Below are positions 8,530-16,858 of a DNA stretch of 64,000 nt, piece by piece. The position numbers were made by a program, and so were the translations under genes. The notes beneath the pieces were generated by a model. It ran no database searches. It saw only the letters and a list, made by a program, of their open reading frames with translations, and was not told the DNA's origin. Within the stretch, counting starts at the first letter, position 1; each line of letters starts with the position of its first letter. Source of the stretch: Paenibacillus chibensis (GTDB taxonomy: Bacteria > Bacillota > Bacilli > Paenibacillales > Paenibacillaceae); assembly GCF_004001045.1 (NCBI RefSeq), contig NZ_BIMK01000010.1, forward strand, positions 62,001 to 126,000, given 5' to 3'.

Positions 8530-8558
8530 TTGCCTCTATGCCTGGAATTTGATATGAT
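8530..8558 (+). promoter_or_regulatory. Sigma-A promoter of the tetR-MFS operon
   Basis: TTGCCT (8530-8535), a 17-base spacer, and TATGAT (8553-8558). It is followed at once by the palindrome at 8562-8577 and the tetR ribosome binding site. Confidence 0.7.
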
Positions 8559-8561
8559 GAC

Positions 8562-8577
8562 TGACGACCGTTCGTTA
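8562..8577. promoter_or_regulatory. Probable TetR operator
   Basis: TGACGACCGTTCGTTA is a palindrome at 12 of 16 positions, placed at the expected transcription start of the tetR promoter. This is the usual position for autorepression by a TetR-family protein. Confidence 0.55.
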
Positions 8578-8593
8578 GCTGGAGGTGTGTGTT

Positions 8594-9175
8594 GTGAAAA
8601 TCAATGAAATTAAAGATGCCGCCCTGAAATATTTCACGATGCATGGTTATGAGGGCGCGTCTCTTTCCCAAATTGCCGAAGAAGTCGGCATGAAAAAGCA
8701 ATCCTTATACGCTTACTTCAAAGGAAAGGACGATTTGTTTTTGCAGGTTTTACGGGATGCGAAAGAAGCGGAGCTAGCGTCCAAAATCCAATACCTTAAT
8801 CGGATGGATTCTGTTGATCCCGGCAAAGACCTGTATGGATTTTTACGATTGGTCATCGATCTTTTCCAGAAAGACGAGCAGTTAAAGTTCTGGCTGCGCA
8901 TGTCATTTTTTCCGCCGGTTCATCTTACGCAAGCGGTCGGGAAGGAAGTCGTCGAGATTGACACGGAAGTACAGGCGATGCTGGAACGAAAATTCGATGA
9001 TTGGATCGGTGCCAAAGCCATTTACGGAAACACGCCAAAAACGCCTACGCTCGCATTTTTAGGCATTGTCGATACGATTATGATCAGCCTGGTTTATGAA
9101 AATGACGAAACGCGGCTCCAGGAGAAATTGGATGCCTGCTGGGCCGTATTTTGGAGAGGCATCTCACAGCCATGA
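8594..9175 (+). CDS. TetR family transcriptional regulator
   Basis: DNA-binding repressor of 193 residues. The N-terminal helix-turn-helix reads ALKYFTMHGYEGASLSQIAEEVG followed by KKQSLYAYFKGKDDLFL, a textbook TetR_N domain. The C-terminal ligand domain is of no recognised class. The GTG at 8594 has GGAGGT eight bases upstream; the GTG at 8585 lies inside that site and was rejected. It is followed by an MFS exporter, so it probably represses its own operon and is released by a compound the pump exports. Confidence 0.88.
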   Translation: MKINEIKDAALKYFTMHGYEGASLSQIAEEVGMKKQSLYAYFKGKDDLFLQVLRDAKEAELASKIQYLNRMDSVDPGKDLYGFLRLVIDLFQKDEQLKFWLRMSFFPPVHLTQAVGKEVVEIDTEVQAMLERKFDDWIGAKAIYGNTPKTPTLAFLGIVDTIMISLVYENDETRLQEKLDACWAVFWRGISQP

Positions 9176-9203
9176 TTCTTACAGAAAGTGATGTTGATCA
9201 GTG

Positions 9204-10400
9204 ATGAAAAAAACAATAAGGGAACAAAAAGCAGTATTAATGATTCTTCTCAGCAATGTATTCATTGCTTTTTTGGGGGTAGGCCTCATCATCCCGGTCA
9301 TGCCGTCCTTCATGGACATGATGCATTTATCGGGAAAAACGATGGGATATCTCGTCGCCGTCTTCGCTTTGTCCCAGCTGATCATTTCGCCGTTTGCAGG
9401 CCGCTGGGTCGACCGTTACGGCAGGAAGAGAATGATCGTGATCGGCCTGTTCCTCTTCGGATTGTCCGAGCTGATCTTCGGGATCGGCACGAGTGTGTGG
9501 ATTCTTTATTTGGCTAGGATTCTTGGAGGCATCAGCGCCGCGTTCATCATGCCAAGCGCGACGGCGTACGTGGCGGACATTACTTCTCTTGAAGAGCGGC
9601 CCAAAGCGATGGGTTACATTTCAGCCGCGATCAGCACCGGATTTATTATTGGCCCCGGCATCGGCGGCTTTATAGCGGAATACGGAATTCGGGTTCCTTT
9701 CTTCTTCGCGGCTGTCGTTGCCTTCATCGCATGCTTGTCATCCGTTTTTATTTTGAAAGAGCCATTGACCAAAGAAGAGTTAGCCGAAATTTCGGAGAAC
9801 GCAAAGAAATCAAGCTTTTTCGGCGATTTGAAAAAATCGCTTCACCCGCTCTATTTTATTGCGTTTATCATCGTGTTTGTACTTGCATTCGGCCTGTCCG
9901 CCTATGAAACGGTATTCAGCCTGTTTTCCGATCATAAATTCGGCTTTACGCCCAAGGATATTGCCGCCATCATTACGATCAGTTCCATTTTCGGCGTTAT
10001 CGTTCAGATTTTCCTTTTCGGCAAAATGGTGGAATGGCTCGGCGAGAAAAAGCTTATCCAAGCCTGCTTGGTTGTCGGCGCGATTCTGGCGGTCGTATCC
10101 GTCATGATCTCCGGGTTTGTAACGGTACTGGTCGTCACGTCCTTTATTTTTCTGGCGTTCGATCTGCTGCGTCCGGCTTTAACGACGTTTTTATCCAAAG
10201 CAGCCGGGAAAGAGCAAGGCTTTGTTGCCGGAATGAACTCCACCTATACGAGCCTCGGCAATATCGTCGGGCCGGCGCTTGGAGGCGTATTGTTTGACGT
10301 GAATATTCAGTATCCCTATCTTTTCGCTGCCGTCATCATGGTCGTCGGCCTGGTGATCACCGCCCTGTGGAAAGATCGGCAGATGGCCGAAAACAATTAA
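9204..10400 (+). CDS. MFS multidrug efflux transporter (DHA1, NorA/Bmr-like)
   Basis: Membrane transporter of 398 residues with about 12 hydrophobic segments. Motif A is GRWVDRYGRKR in loop 2-3, and the drug:proton antiporter-1 motif C region (GFIIGPGIGGFIAE) is in helix 5. It starts 28 bases after the TetR stop and is surely co-transcribed. The ATG at 9204 was preferred to the GTG immediately before it; the ribosome site is weak. Substrates are unknown. Confidence 0.88.
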   Translation: MKKTIREQKAVLMILLSNVFIAFLGVGLIIPVMPSFMDMMHLSGKTMGYLVAVFALSQLIISPFAGRWVDRYGRKRMIVIGLFLFGLSELIFGIGTSVWILYLARILGGISAAFIMPSATAYVADITSLEERPKAMGYISAAISTGFIIGPGIGGFIAEYGIRVPFFFAAVVAFIACLSSVFILKEPLTKEELAEISENAKKSSFFGDLKKSLHPLYFIAFIIVFVLAFGLSAYETVFSLFSDHKFGFTPKDIAAIITISSIFGVIVQIFLFGKMVEWLGEKKLIQACLVVGAILAVVSVMISGFVTVLVVTSFIFLAFDLLRPALTTFLSKAAGKEQGFVAGMNSTYTSLGNIVGPALGGVLFDVNIQYPYLFAAVIMVVGLVITALWKDRQMAENN

Positions 10401-10410
10401 ACAAGCATGA

Positions 10411-10457
10411 AAAACGCCGCTTCCGGGGTCAAATCCCCTTGAAGCGGCGTTTTTTTT
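10411..10457. terminator. Rho-independent terminator
   Basis: Stem aaaacgccgcttc / gaagcggcgtttt with a T-run on the plus strand, ending the tetR-MFS operon. It also lies downstream of the minus-strand EamA gene. Confidence 0.88.
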
Positions 10458-10530
10458 CTGCCAAGCTACCGTATTATCCGTGGTCTAAAGCAGGTGTTGG
10501 CCAAATTGAGTTTGATGATTCATTCGTGCA

Positions 10531-11451
10531 TTAAGCCGATTTTAACGGTTCCCCCACCTGGCTTCCTAGGGCTTTCTTACTCAGCCGGCCTGCGTTCAAA
10601 AAGACGACCAGTCCGGAAATGGCCAGCAAGCCTCCGATGATCTGGAACCAGGTCATTTGTTCGCCGAGCAGAAGGAACGCCAGCAAGCTGGATCCGACGG
10701 GCTCTCCCAAAATGCTCATGGAAATTGTCGTGGCCGAAACGTACTGCAGCAGCCAGTTGAACAGCAAATGCCCGAATACCGTCGGGACGACCGCAAGCAG
10801 CAAGAACATGAGCCAATCCTTGCCCGGATACCCGATGAACGGGGTGGCGGTGAACAGGTTATAGACAGCAAATACAACCACGGCCGAAACAAACACGACA
10901 AAGCTGTAGATGAACGAGGATACCTGGGTGACCATTTTCTGACCGATCAGCATATGGACCGAAACGGCCAGCGTACCGAAGACCGACAGCATATCGCCGA
11001 TCAAATTGTCCCGGGACACCCCGATATCTCCCCAGCCGATCAAAACCGCCCCGACGATCGCCACGCCCATGCCGAGCATGGAAACACGCGACGTGCGTTC
11101 TTTATAAAGAATAAAGGCTCCAAAGACGATAAATACGGGTTCAAGCGCCAAAATGATCGTCGAGCTCGAGACCGTCGTCAGCTTGAGCGAGCCCATCCAG
11201 AGCAAAAAATGCAGCGCCAGGAAAAACCCGGAGGTAAACAGCATGGATGCTTTTTTAAAAGATAACGACTTCAGCTCCGACCAATACGGCCCGATAAAGG
11301 GCAGCATCAGCAATACCGTAAATAACAAGCGGTACATGCCTTGAATCGATGCGGGCGCGGACGCCCATTTGACGAAAATCGATGAAAAAGAAACGGCAAT
11401 AATTCCGATGAATAATGGGATGGCCGTTGGGAATGACGCTTTTTTTCTCAT
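10531..11451 (-). CDS. EamA/DMT family transporter
   Basis: Drug/metabolite transporter of 306 residues with ten hydrophobic segments in two EamA repeats (roughly residues 10-140 and 155-290). Members export amino acids, metabolites or toxic compounds; the substrate is unknown here. The start at 11451 was chosen because AAAGGA lies six bases upstream; the GTG 15 bases earlier overlaps that site. It is a single gene between a terminator and the BNR lipoprotein gene. Confidence 0.85.
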   Translation of the reverse strand: MRKKASFPTAIPLFIGIIAVSFSSIFVKWASAPASIQGMYRLLFTVLLMLPFIGPYWSELKSLSFKKASMLFTSGFFLALHFLLWMGSLKLTTVSSSTIILALEPVFIVFGAFILYKERTSRVSMLGMGVAIVGAVLIGWGDIGVSRDNLIGDMLSVFGTLAVSVHMLIGQKMVTQVSSFIYSFVVFVSAVVVFAVYNLFTATPFIGYPGKDWLMFLLLAVVPTVFGHLLFNWLLQYVSATTISMSILGEPVGSSLLAFLLLGEQMTWFQIIGGLLAISGLVVFLNAGRLSKKALGSQVGEPLKSA

Positions 11452-11486
11452 GATGCTTCCTTTCACGCGCTAAGCTTAATAACAAT

Positions 11487-13604
11487 TCATTCTAGCACGG
11501 TCCAGCTGAGTCCGCCATCCTTCGTTTCGGCCATTCCCTCGTAAGATTGAAGCCATCCGTGCAGCGGATCCGCAAAATAGATCCGGTTGGCGTCATCAAG
11601 CTCCGTCTTCGCCGAAAAAGGATGATCTGTCCACGTCATCCCGCCATCTGCGGTTGTTAACAAATGGTACCCGTAACCATCGTTCGCATGGATATCATTG
11701 CATAGCAGGTAGCCATGCCGTTCATCCGTAAAATAAATCCCTGCCGGAAGCCAGTCTCGTTTCAGCCTCGACACCGTGGCGGTTATTCCATCCTGGAAGC
11801 GAATCAGCTCCAGCCGTCCTTTCGTGTCTCCCTGCTGGAGCAGCCAGCCGTCCGTATAGGATGTCAAGGCGACTTTCATATCTTTGCCCGGCTCTCGGCT
11901 CAAGAGGGTTTGCGTCCATGTCTTTCCCCCATCCGAAGTCCGGTATACCGATTTCCCATCGCCTAAGCCGAACAAAACGCCATGCTCGCGATCGAAAAAC
12001 CGTATATCGTAGATGTCGAACAGATCAAGCTTGCTCAGTCCGTCGCCGGAAGCTTTTCCCCATGTCATTCCACCATCGTTTGTCACGAGCAGCACATGCT
12101 GGGGAGCTTTCTCCTGAAGCGCGACGATATATCCTAACTTCTCGTTCACGAAGCTTACTTTCTCCAGCCGAATCCATGATTTCAAGGAAGCGATGATCTT
12201 CCAGCTTGCTCCTCCATCAGTCGTTTTCAGCACTTGATTGCCATTAATGTGGGTGCCTATACCGTACCCGTTCTGCGGATCGATGAACGTGATATCCTCC
12301 GTCGGCCGTCCATAAGGGTCGCTTAACGGGTACGACTCCTGCCAACTGATACCCCCGTCCCGGGAGTGGATGAGAACATCGTTTCCGTTCATCCCGTCCA
12401 CGGCAGCCCATGCCTCCTTCGCCGACAGCATCTGCAGCTGATTGACGGCCGTGACCGTGCCGACGCCGGTGAAGGTTCGCCCGCCGTCCCTCGTCAGCCA
12501 AATTCCGCCTTCGATCGGACCTGCACCGGGGTGCAGCGAGACCATGCCCGTATTCCCGTCGATCAGATGAATACCGTCCACATAGGGACGACCGGTGCGC
12601 TGCGTGCTCATGTAGCTCCAATGCTTCCCGCCGTCAAGCGTGCGGTACACATCCCCGTTCATCATTCCCGTATCATTCGTCAGCAGCCATCCGGCATTCT
12701 CGTTCGCAAACTGGATTTGAAATGCGGATAAAGGCGAATCCTTGCCCGTAATGTCAAGCTGCTTGCTCCAGGTACGTCCGCCGTTTGCGGTTTTCAATAC
12801 CGCGAGCTTGCCCTCATTCTTGCCTACCGTGCCAATGACATAACCAATTCCCGCCTTCGGAAAGCTTGCGCTGAGCGCTTTGAAATCCCTGACTCCAAAC
12901 GAAGCCGCTTTGAAATGGACGCCTCCGTCTGCCGTGATGTACAAACTGCCGTTCACGAGCATCGCGCCGTTGTTCTCGTCCACGAACGATAACCGATGCA
13001 TGACCGGGTTCGCCCGGCTTCGGTCTTCCTTGGAAACCGCCTGCCATGACGTATTCCACGTACGTCCGCCATCCCGGGTTTTGAGCAGGCGCATCTGCTT
13101 GCACTGCAGATTGCCGCTCTCGGAGCACTGGTCCTCGATCAGAACATACCCGGTTTGTGCATTGACGAAGTCCAGGCTGCGGACATACTCGCCCGGAACC
13201 TTGCGTTCCTGCCAATGCGCGCCTCCATCTGCCGTGGTCAGCAGCCGGAGGGTGGCATCACCCATCTCCTTCATCGCAAAGCCCGTTTGCGTATCCACGA
13301 AATCGATGACCGGAAGGTCATAATGAACGGATGTCGTCCATTTCACCTCGCTGCCCTTCTTCGGGTCCAGCACTGCCGCCGGCTTGCCCGCCGCGACCGC
13401 AGCCGCCTGTATCTCCCGGGCAGATTCCTGTCCGGTCTTTGGTGGTATGGGAGCAGTCTTTTCCGAGACTGCGACAGCGACGGAGGCCTGGGTCTTCGCC
13501 GCGGGAGCGGCATGTCCGGCGGAAGCCAGAGTACAGCCGGATAACACAGCCACCAAAACGACCAAAACGGCAGCTGCGTGTAAATTCCATGATTTTATTC
13601 GCAT
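11487..13604 (-). CDS. Large lipoprotein with BNR/Asp-box (Ycf48-like) propeller repeats
   Basis: A 705-residue surface lipoprotein. The signal peptide ends in a lipobox (VLSGC, Cys24) and is followed by an Ala/Lys-rich linker to about residue 85. Then come about ten repeats of the form T-x-D-G-G-x-x-W (for example TADGGAHWQ, TRDGGRTWN, TNDGGMTWG, TSDGGKTWT), each about 45-60 residues apart. These Asp-boxes form beta-propeller blades in sialidases and in the photosystem assembly factor Ycf48. No catalytic sialidase residues were recognised, so a binding or scaffolding role outside the membrane is more likely than hydrolysis. AAGGAGG precedes the ATG. Confidence 0.82.
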   Translation of the reverse strand: MRIKSWNLHAAAVLVVLVAVLSGCTLASAGHAAPAAKTQASVAVAVSEKTAPIPPKTGQESAREIQAAAVAAGKPAAVLDPKKGSEVKWTTSVHYDLPVIDFVDTQTGFAMKEMGDATLRLLTTADGGAHWQERKVPGEYVRSLDFVNAQTGYVLIEDQCSESGNLQCKQMRLLKTRDGGRTWNTSWQAVSKEDRSRANPVMHRLSFVDENNGAMLVNGSLYITADGGVHFKAASFGVRDFKALSASFPKAGIGYVIGTVGKNEGKLAVLKTANGGRTWSKQLDITGKDSPLSAFQIQFANENAGWLLTNDTGMMNGDVYRTLDGGKHWSYMSTQRTGRPYVDGIHLIDGNTGMVSLHPGAGPIEGGIWLTRDGGRTFTGVGTVTAVNQLQMLSAKEAWAAVDGMNGNDVLIHSRDGGISWQESYPLSDPYGRPTEDITFIDPQNGYGIGTHINGNQVLKTTDGGASWKIIASLKSWIRLEKVSFVNEKLGYIVALQEKAPQHVLLVTNDGGMTWGKASGDGLSKLDLFDIYDIRFFDREHGVLFGLGDGKSVYRTSDGGKTWTQTLLSREPGKDMKVALTSYTDGWLLQQGDTKGRLELIRFQDGITATVSRLKRDWLPAGIYFTDERHGYLLCNDIHANDGYGYHLLTTADGGMTWTDHPFSAKTELDDANRIYFADPLHGWLQSYEGMAETKDGGLSWTVLE

Positions 13605-13775
13605 CGCAAAAGTCCTCCTTACTTCTTCAGCGCAGGCATGCTCTGCATGAGTTGAGGCCGAATTACCTGCTCGCTTCAGGCCGATGAACGTTCTTGCTCC
13701 ATTACCTGAAACGGCTGAATACTATTATAGAGAATGGCCTTGCGCGAAAAGTTAAGGAATATTTTCGATAAGGAG

Positions 13776-14252
13776 TCAATTTTTTCTTTTCTCGACGGCC
13801 CACCAGCCGCATAGAATCGCAAACGATACGCAAAATAGCACAATATTGGCGTTGAAGATCAGGTTGGCGGATAGCATGCTGCTGCTCTCGAATCCGCTCT
13901 GAGGGATCCCGTCGTCGCCGGTTACAGCGGGGGAAACAGCCGCAAGCTTGACCCGGCGCAGCTGCAGGGCAAAGGAGAGCAGCAGCGTGCAGGAAGCGAG
14001 GAAGGGGACAAGATCATGATGTAACATTTTTGCAATCATATCCTGCAGCGTGTCGAAATAGCGGACGGCGATAACGAAGGTTAATAACATAAGGAGTGCC
14101 AGCAGCAGCCAGCCTGGATAGAGCAGCATCCTGTCCATGGGAAGGCCGCCTGTACTCCCGTCCCGGCCGATTCGTTCCATCCCGGCTGCAAGCAGCAGGC
14201 ATGTGGCAAACAGTGAACTGAAGATCAACCCTGTTTTACGCGACAACATCAT
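13776..14252 (-). CDS. Small membrane protein of unknown function
   Basis: A 158-residue protein with four hydrophobic stretches (about residues 8-25, 45-65, 82-98 and 130-150) and a basic C-terminus (EKRKN). I do not recognise the family. The start is uncertain: GGGG is only one to four bases from the two ATG codons at 14252 and 14249, while the TTG at 14246 has better spacing. It stands alone between the BNR lipoprotein gene and an MFS gene, all on the minus strand. Confidence 0.6.
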   Translation of the reverse strand: MMLSRKTGLIFSSLFATCLLLAAGMERIGRDGSTGGLPMDRMLLYPGWLLLALLMLLTFVIAVRYFDTLQDMIAKMLHHDLVPFLASCTLLLSFALQLRRVKLAAVSPAVTGDDGIPQSGFESSSMLSANLIFNANIVLFCVSFAILCGWWAVEKRKN

Positions 14253-14355
14253 ACCCCTTTCATGGAGAAGTCATATACATTTCAACCATTTCCTGGAGAA
14301 CGGACAACCGAGGCCGGTGCTTCATATGTAAGAAACGATGTCAAACTTCTTGGGT

Positions 14356-15672
14356 TCAGCCCGGCTTATCCTCGGGCGGCACTCGCTTTCTCATGCTTCT
14401 ATATGCCGCGTTGCCTGCAAACATCAGCCCCATTCCCGAAACCAGACAGATTAACAGGCCCACCGTGATGAACAGCTGCGGCACGCCGAAGCGTTCTGCA
14501 CAGAACGTTCCGTACATAATGCCGAGCGGCGTCATCGCTCTGGTGAGCAGCGAGCGGACGGCCAAAACCTGTCCAAGGACGGCTTCCGGGACGATCCTAT
14601 AATACAAGGCGCTGCTGTAAACGTTCCAAAACGGCATCAGCACTCCGGCCGCCGCTTCAATGCAAAGGGCTGCAGCCATGTGAACCGTTGATCCGAGCAG
14701 CAAATATGTCAGTCCGCCGCCGAACAGCGCCGCGCTCATCATTACGTACATATAAGGCCCGGGCTCCTTCAGCCTGCCGACAATCAAAGAGCCCAGCACA
14801 TAGCCCAGCGGAAAGGACGCGGAAAACAAGCCGAAATCCATCGGGCCGCCGCCCAGCACGTCCATGACGAAGGGAACATACATCGACTGCGTGGCAAATA
14901 CGCCGAAGCTGGTTACCGAGATCAGCAGCGCGAGCGCGTACAATATTGTATGATCGCGGTACACCCGTATCCCTTGATGCAGACTCCCCCTCCAGGTCAT
15001 TCCCTGTTTCGCGTTTCGTGCGGGTTCATTCATGAAAGCGGTAAATCCCCAGCAGCTGAAAAAAAGAAGCATCAGCCATGGCAGCAGCACCCCGGGCCGG
15101 AACATGCCGGTCAGCATGCCTGCCAGCGGCAAAGCCAATACCCGCACCAGCTGCCCTCCTCCCGCCAGGGTCGCGTTGGCACGGATAAGCCTCTCCTTCG
15201 ATACCAGCTTGGGCAAAAGCGCACCAGCCGCCGCATCATAGATTTGAAGCGAGCCGATAAAAGTGCCGATCCATATAACATATGCTTCCTGGTTGCCGGC
15301 TATCCACATCAGCCATACGAATGCATAGCCCATGCCGCGAACAGTTTCCGACAATTTCATAACCGTCGTACGTTTCCAGCGGTCGATGAGAGGCGCGAAG
15401 ATCCACTGTACCGCCCACTGACCCGCAATGCTAAGCAGCCATAACACGCCCATAGCCGTTTTGGAACCGGTCAGCTCGTACAGCATCCAGGACAAAATAA
15501 ACGTTCCCGAGGTTGCGGCAAGGATGGAGCGCATCTGATCGGCGCACAGCCACAAAAAGGGCTTGTTCCGATGGTTATGATTGTTCGAAGGGTTATGATT
15601 ATTCGAAGGGTTATGATTATTCGAAGGGCGACCGTCTTCTTCTTTAACGTCCTTGATCCCCCTATGGATCAT
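14356..15672 (-). CDS. MFS transporter (MFS_1/MFS_3 type) with an Asn-His repeat N-terminus
   Basis: Transporter of 438 residues with about 12 hydrophobic segments from residue 40 on, resembling YfiS/macrolide-efflux-type MFS proteins. The first 36 residues are hydrophilic and contain three copies of SNNHNP/HNHR-like sequence encoded by an 18-base tandem repeat. Its ATG overlaps the stop of the ArsR regulator gene (ATGA), so the pair is coupled and the regulator probably controls this pump. Substrate unknown. Confidence 0.85.
   Translation of the reverse strand: MIHRGIKDVKEEDGRPSNNHNPSNNHNPSNNHNHRNKPFLWLCADQMRSILAATSGTFILSWMLYELTGSKTAMGVLWLLSIAGQWAVQWIFAPLIDRWKRTTVMKLSETVRGMGYAFVWLMWIAGNQEAYVIWIGTFIGSLQIYDAAAGALLPKLVSKERLIRANATLAGGGQLVRVLALPLAGMLTGMFRPGVLLPWLMLLFFSCWGFTAFMNEPARNAKQGMTWRGSLHQGIRVYRDHTILYALALLISVTSFGVFATQSMYVPFVMDVLGGGPMDFGLFSASFPLGYVLGSLIVGRLKEPGPYMYVMMSAALFGGGLTYLLLGSTVHMAAALCIEAAAGVLMPFWNVYSSALYYRIVPEAVLGQVLAVRSLLTRAMTPLGIMYGTFCAERFGVPQLFITVGLLICLVSGMGLMFAGNAAYRSMRKRVPPEDKPG
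15573..15626. repeat. Three tandem copies of an 18-base repeat
   Basis: The unit ggttatgattattcgaag occurs at 15573-15590 (one base different), 15591-15608 and 15609-15626. The length is a multiple of three, so copy-number change would keep the MFS gene in frame. It encodes the Asn/His-rich N-terminal tail. Confidence 0.9.
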
Positions 15673-16724
15673 GGCTTATTCTCATCAAGTCCCAGAAAAT
15701 CGCGAAGGTCGTCATCATGATGGTCCAGCGATCCCTTGTTCCACACATAGCTTCCGTCCTTGACCCTCACCAGTCCCGCCCCACGCAGAATAGCCAGGTG
15801 ATGATGGACCGTCGTCTTCCCCATGCCCAATTGTTCGGTAAGCTCCTTGAGCGAACGTTCCTGCTCGGCGATCAGTTTAAGCGCACGCAGCCTTTTCTCG
15901 TCTCCCAGTGCCTTATACAGCTGAACAAGCTGTCCCGGCGGCTCGTACGGGTCCCCGCCAGCGGTCATGCTGGCGTCGCTGACCGGGTAATAAAAGATTT
16001 GCGTATCGATCATGTTCGCTTCAATCGTCCAGGGGCGATAGATGACATGAGGGATGAGAAGCACGCGGCTTACTCCGGCCTCCGGCTTATATTCGACGCC
16101 TGCCGCCCGCAGCACGGTCTCCTCCGGCGAAACGGACCGGAGCCATCCCTTCTTCGCGGCCAAATCCCGGCGGAGAATCTCCTCCTTCGCCGCGTCCTCC
16201 GCTCCTGCGACCTCCTGCTTCCATAGCTGGAGCAGCTTGATCAAATGATCCTTCAATCGATCCGCGGATGTATTCAAAGCCGTATCGATCATCTCCGAAA
16301 AAAAAGCATGTCGAGCGCATACCTTCTTCATCTCTGCCGCCGCTCCGACATCTTTCTGCGCGGTACTGCGGCGCAAATCCTCCATCCCGCTGCCCAAAAA
16401 CGGCAACACTTCATAGATGAACCGCTCTTCTTCCAGCTTCATTACATCATCCGCAAATTGTTCGAACGTGTCAAAGACTTCCGTATGGAGCAGCTGCAGC
16501 AGCATTTTCCATGTCTGATGCTGCTCGCAGTAATCCAGCTCCCAACGCAGCGGCTCGGATACTTCGTTCCGCAGCTTGATCCAGTAGTCCTCCGGCTGCT
16601 CGAGTGCGCCATGCAGCCTTCTGTTCGTGGCCGCGGCTATGCCGAGCGCGTGCTCAAACAATAGAGAGCTCTGCAGCTCCACCCGGTAAGCATCTTTTTT
16701 AAACGACAAATCGATGAGGTTCAT
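15669..16724 (-). CDS. ArsR-family winged-helix regulator (two-domain)
   Basis: A 351-residue regulator. The C-terminal winged helix (about 265-335) reads YKALGDEKRLRALKLIAEQE, then SLKELTEQLGMGKTTVHHHLAILRGAGLV, typical of ArsR/HTH_20 proteins. The long N-terminal part is helical and acidic, with no metal-binding Cys motif, so an organic or unknown signal is likely. The ATG at 16724 was chosen because AAGGGG lies nine bases upstream; the ATG at 16754 has no ribosome site. It is translationally coupled to the MFS gene, presumably its target. Confidence 0.83.
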   Translation of the reverse strand: MNLIDLSFKKDAYRVELQSSLLFEHALGIAAATNRRLHGALEQPEDYWIKLRNEVSEPLRWELDYCEQHQTWKMLLQLLHTEVFDTFEQFADDVMKLEEERFIYEVLPFLGSGMEDLRRSTAQKDVGAAAEMKKVCARHAFFSEMIDTALNTSADRLKDHLIKLLQLWKQEVAGAEDAAKEEILRRDLAAKKGWLRSVSPEETVLRAAGVEYKPEAGVSRVLLIPHVIYRPWTIEANMIDTQIFYYPVSDASMTAGGDPYEPPGQLVQLYKALGDEKRLRALKLIAEQERSLKELTEQLGMGKTTVHHHLAILRGAGLVRVKDGSYVWNKGSLDHHDDDLRDFLGLDENKP

Positions 16725-16858
16725 CCCGTCATTCCCCTTACCCATATTTTCCATCTACGTTTATTCTATTTTATTAGAATGTATTATTCAATGTTTTTAT
16801 AATATAAATCACAAAAAAAATCCGACCCTCTGCCAAGGATCGAATTTCGTTACATAGG

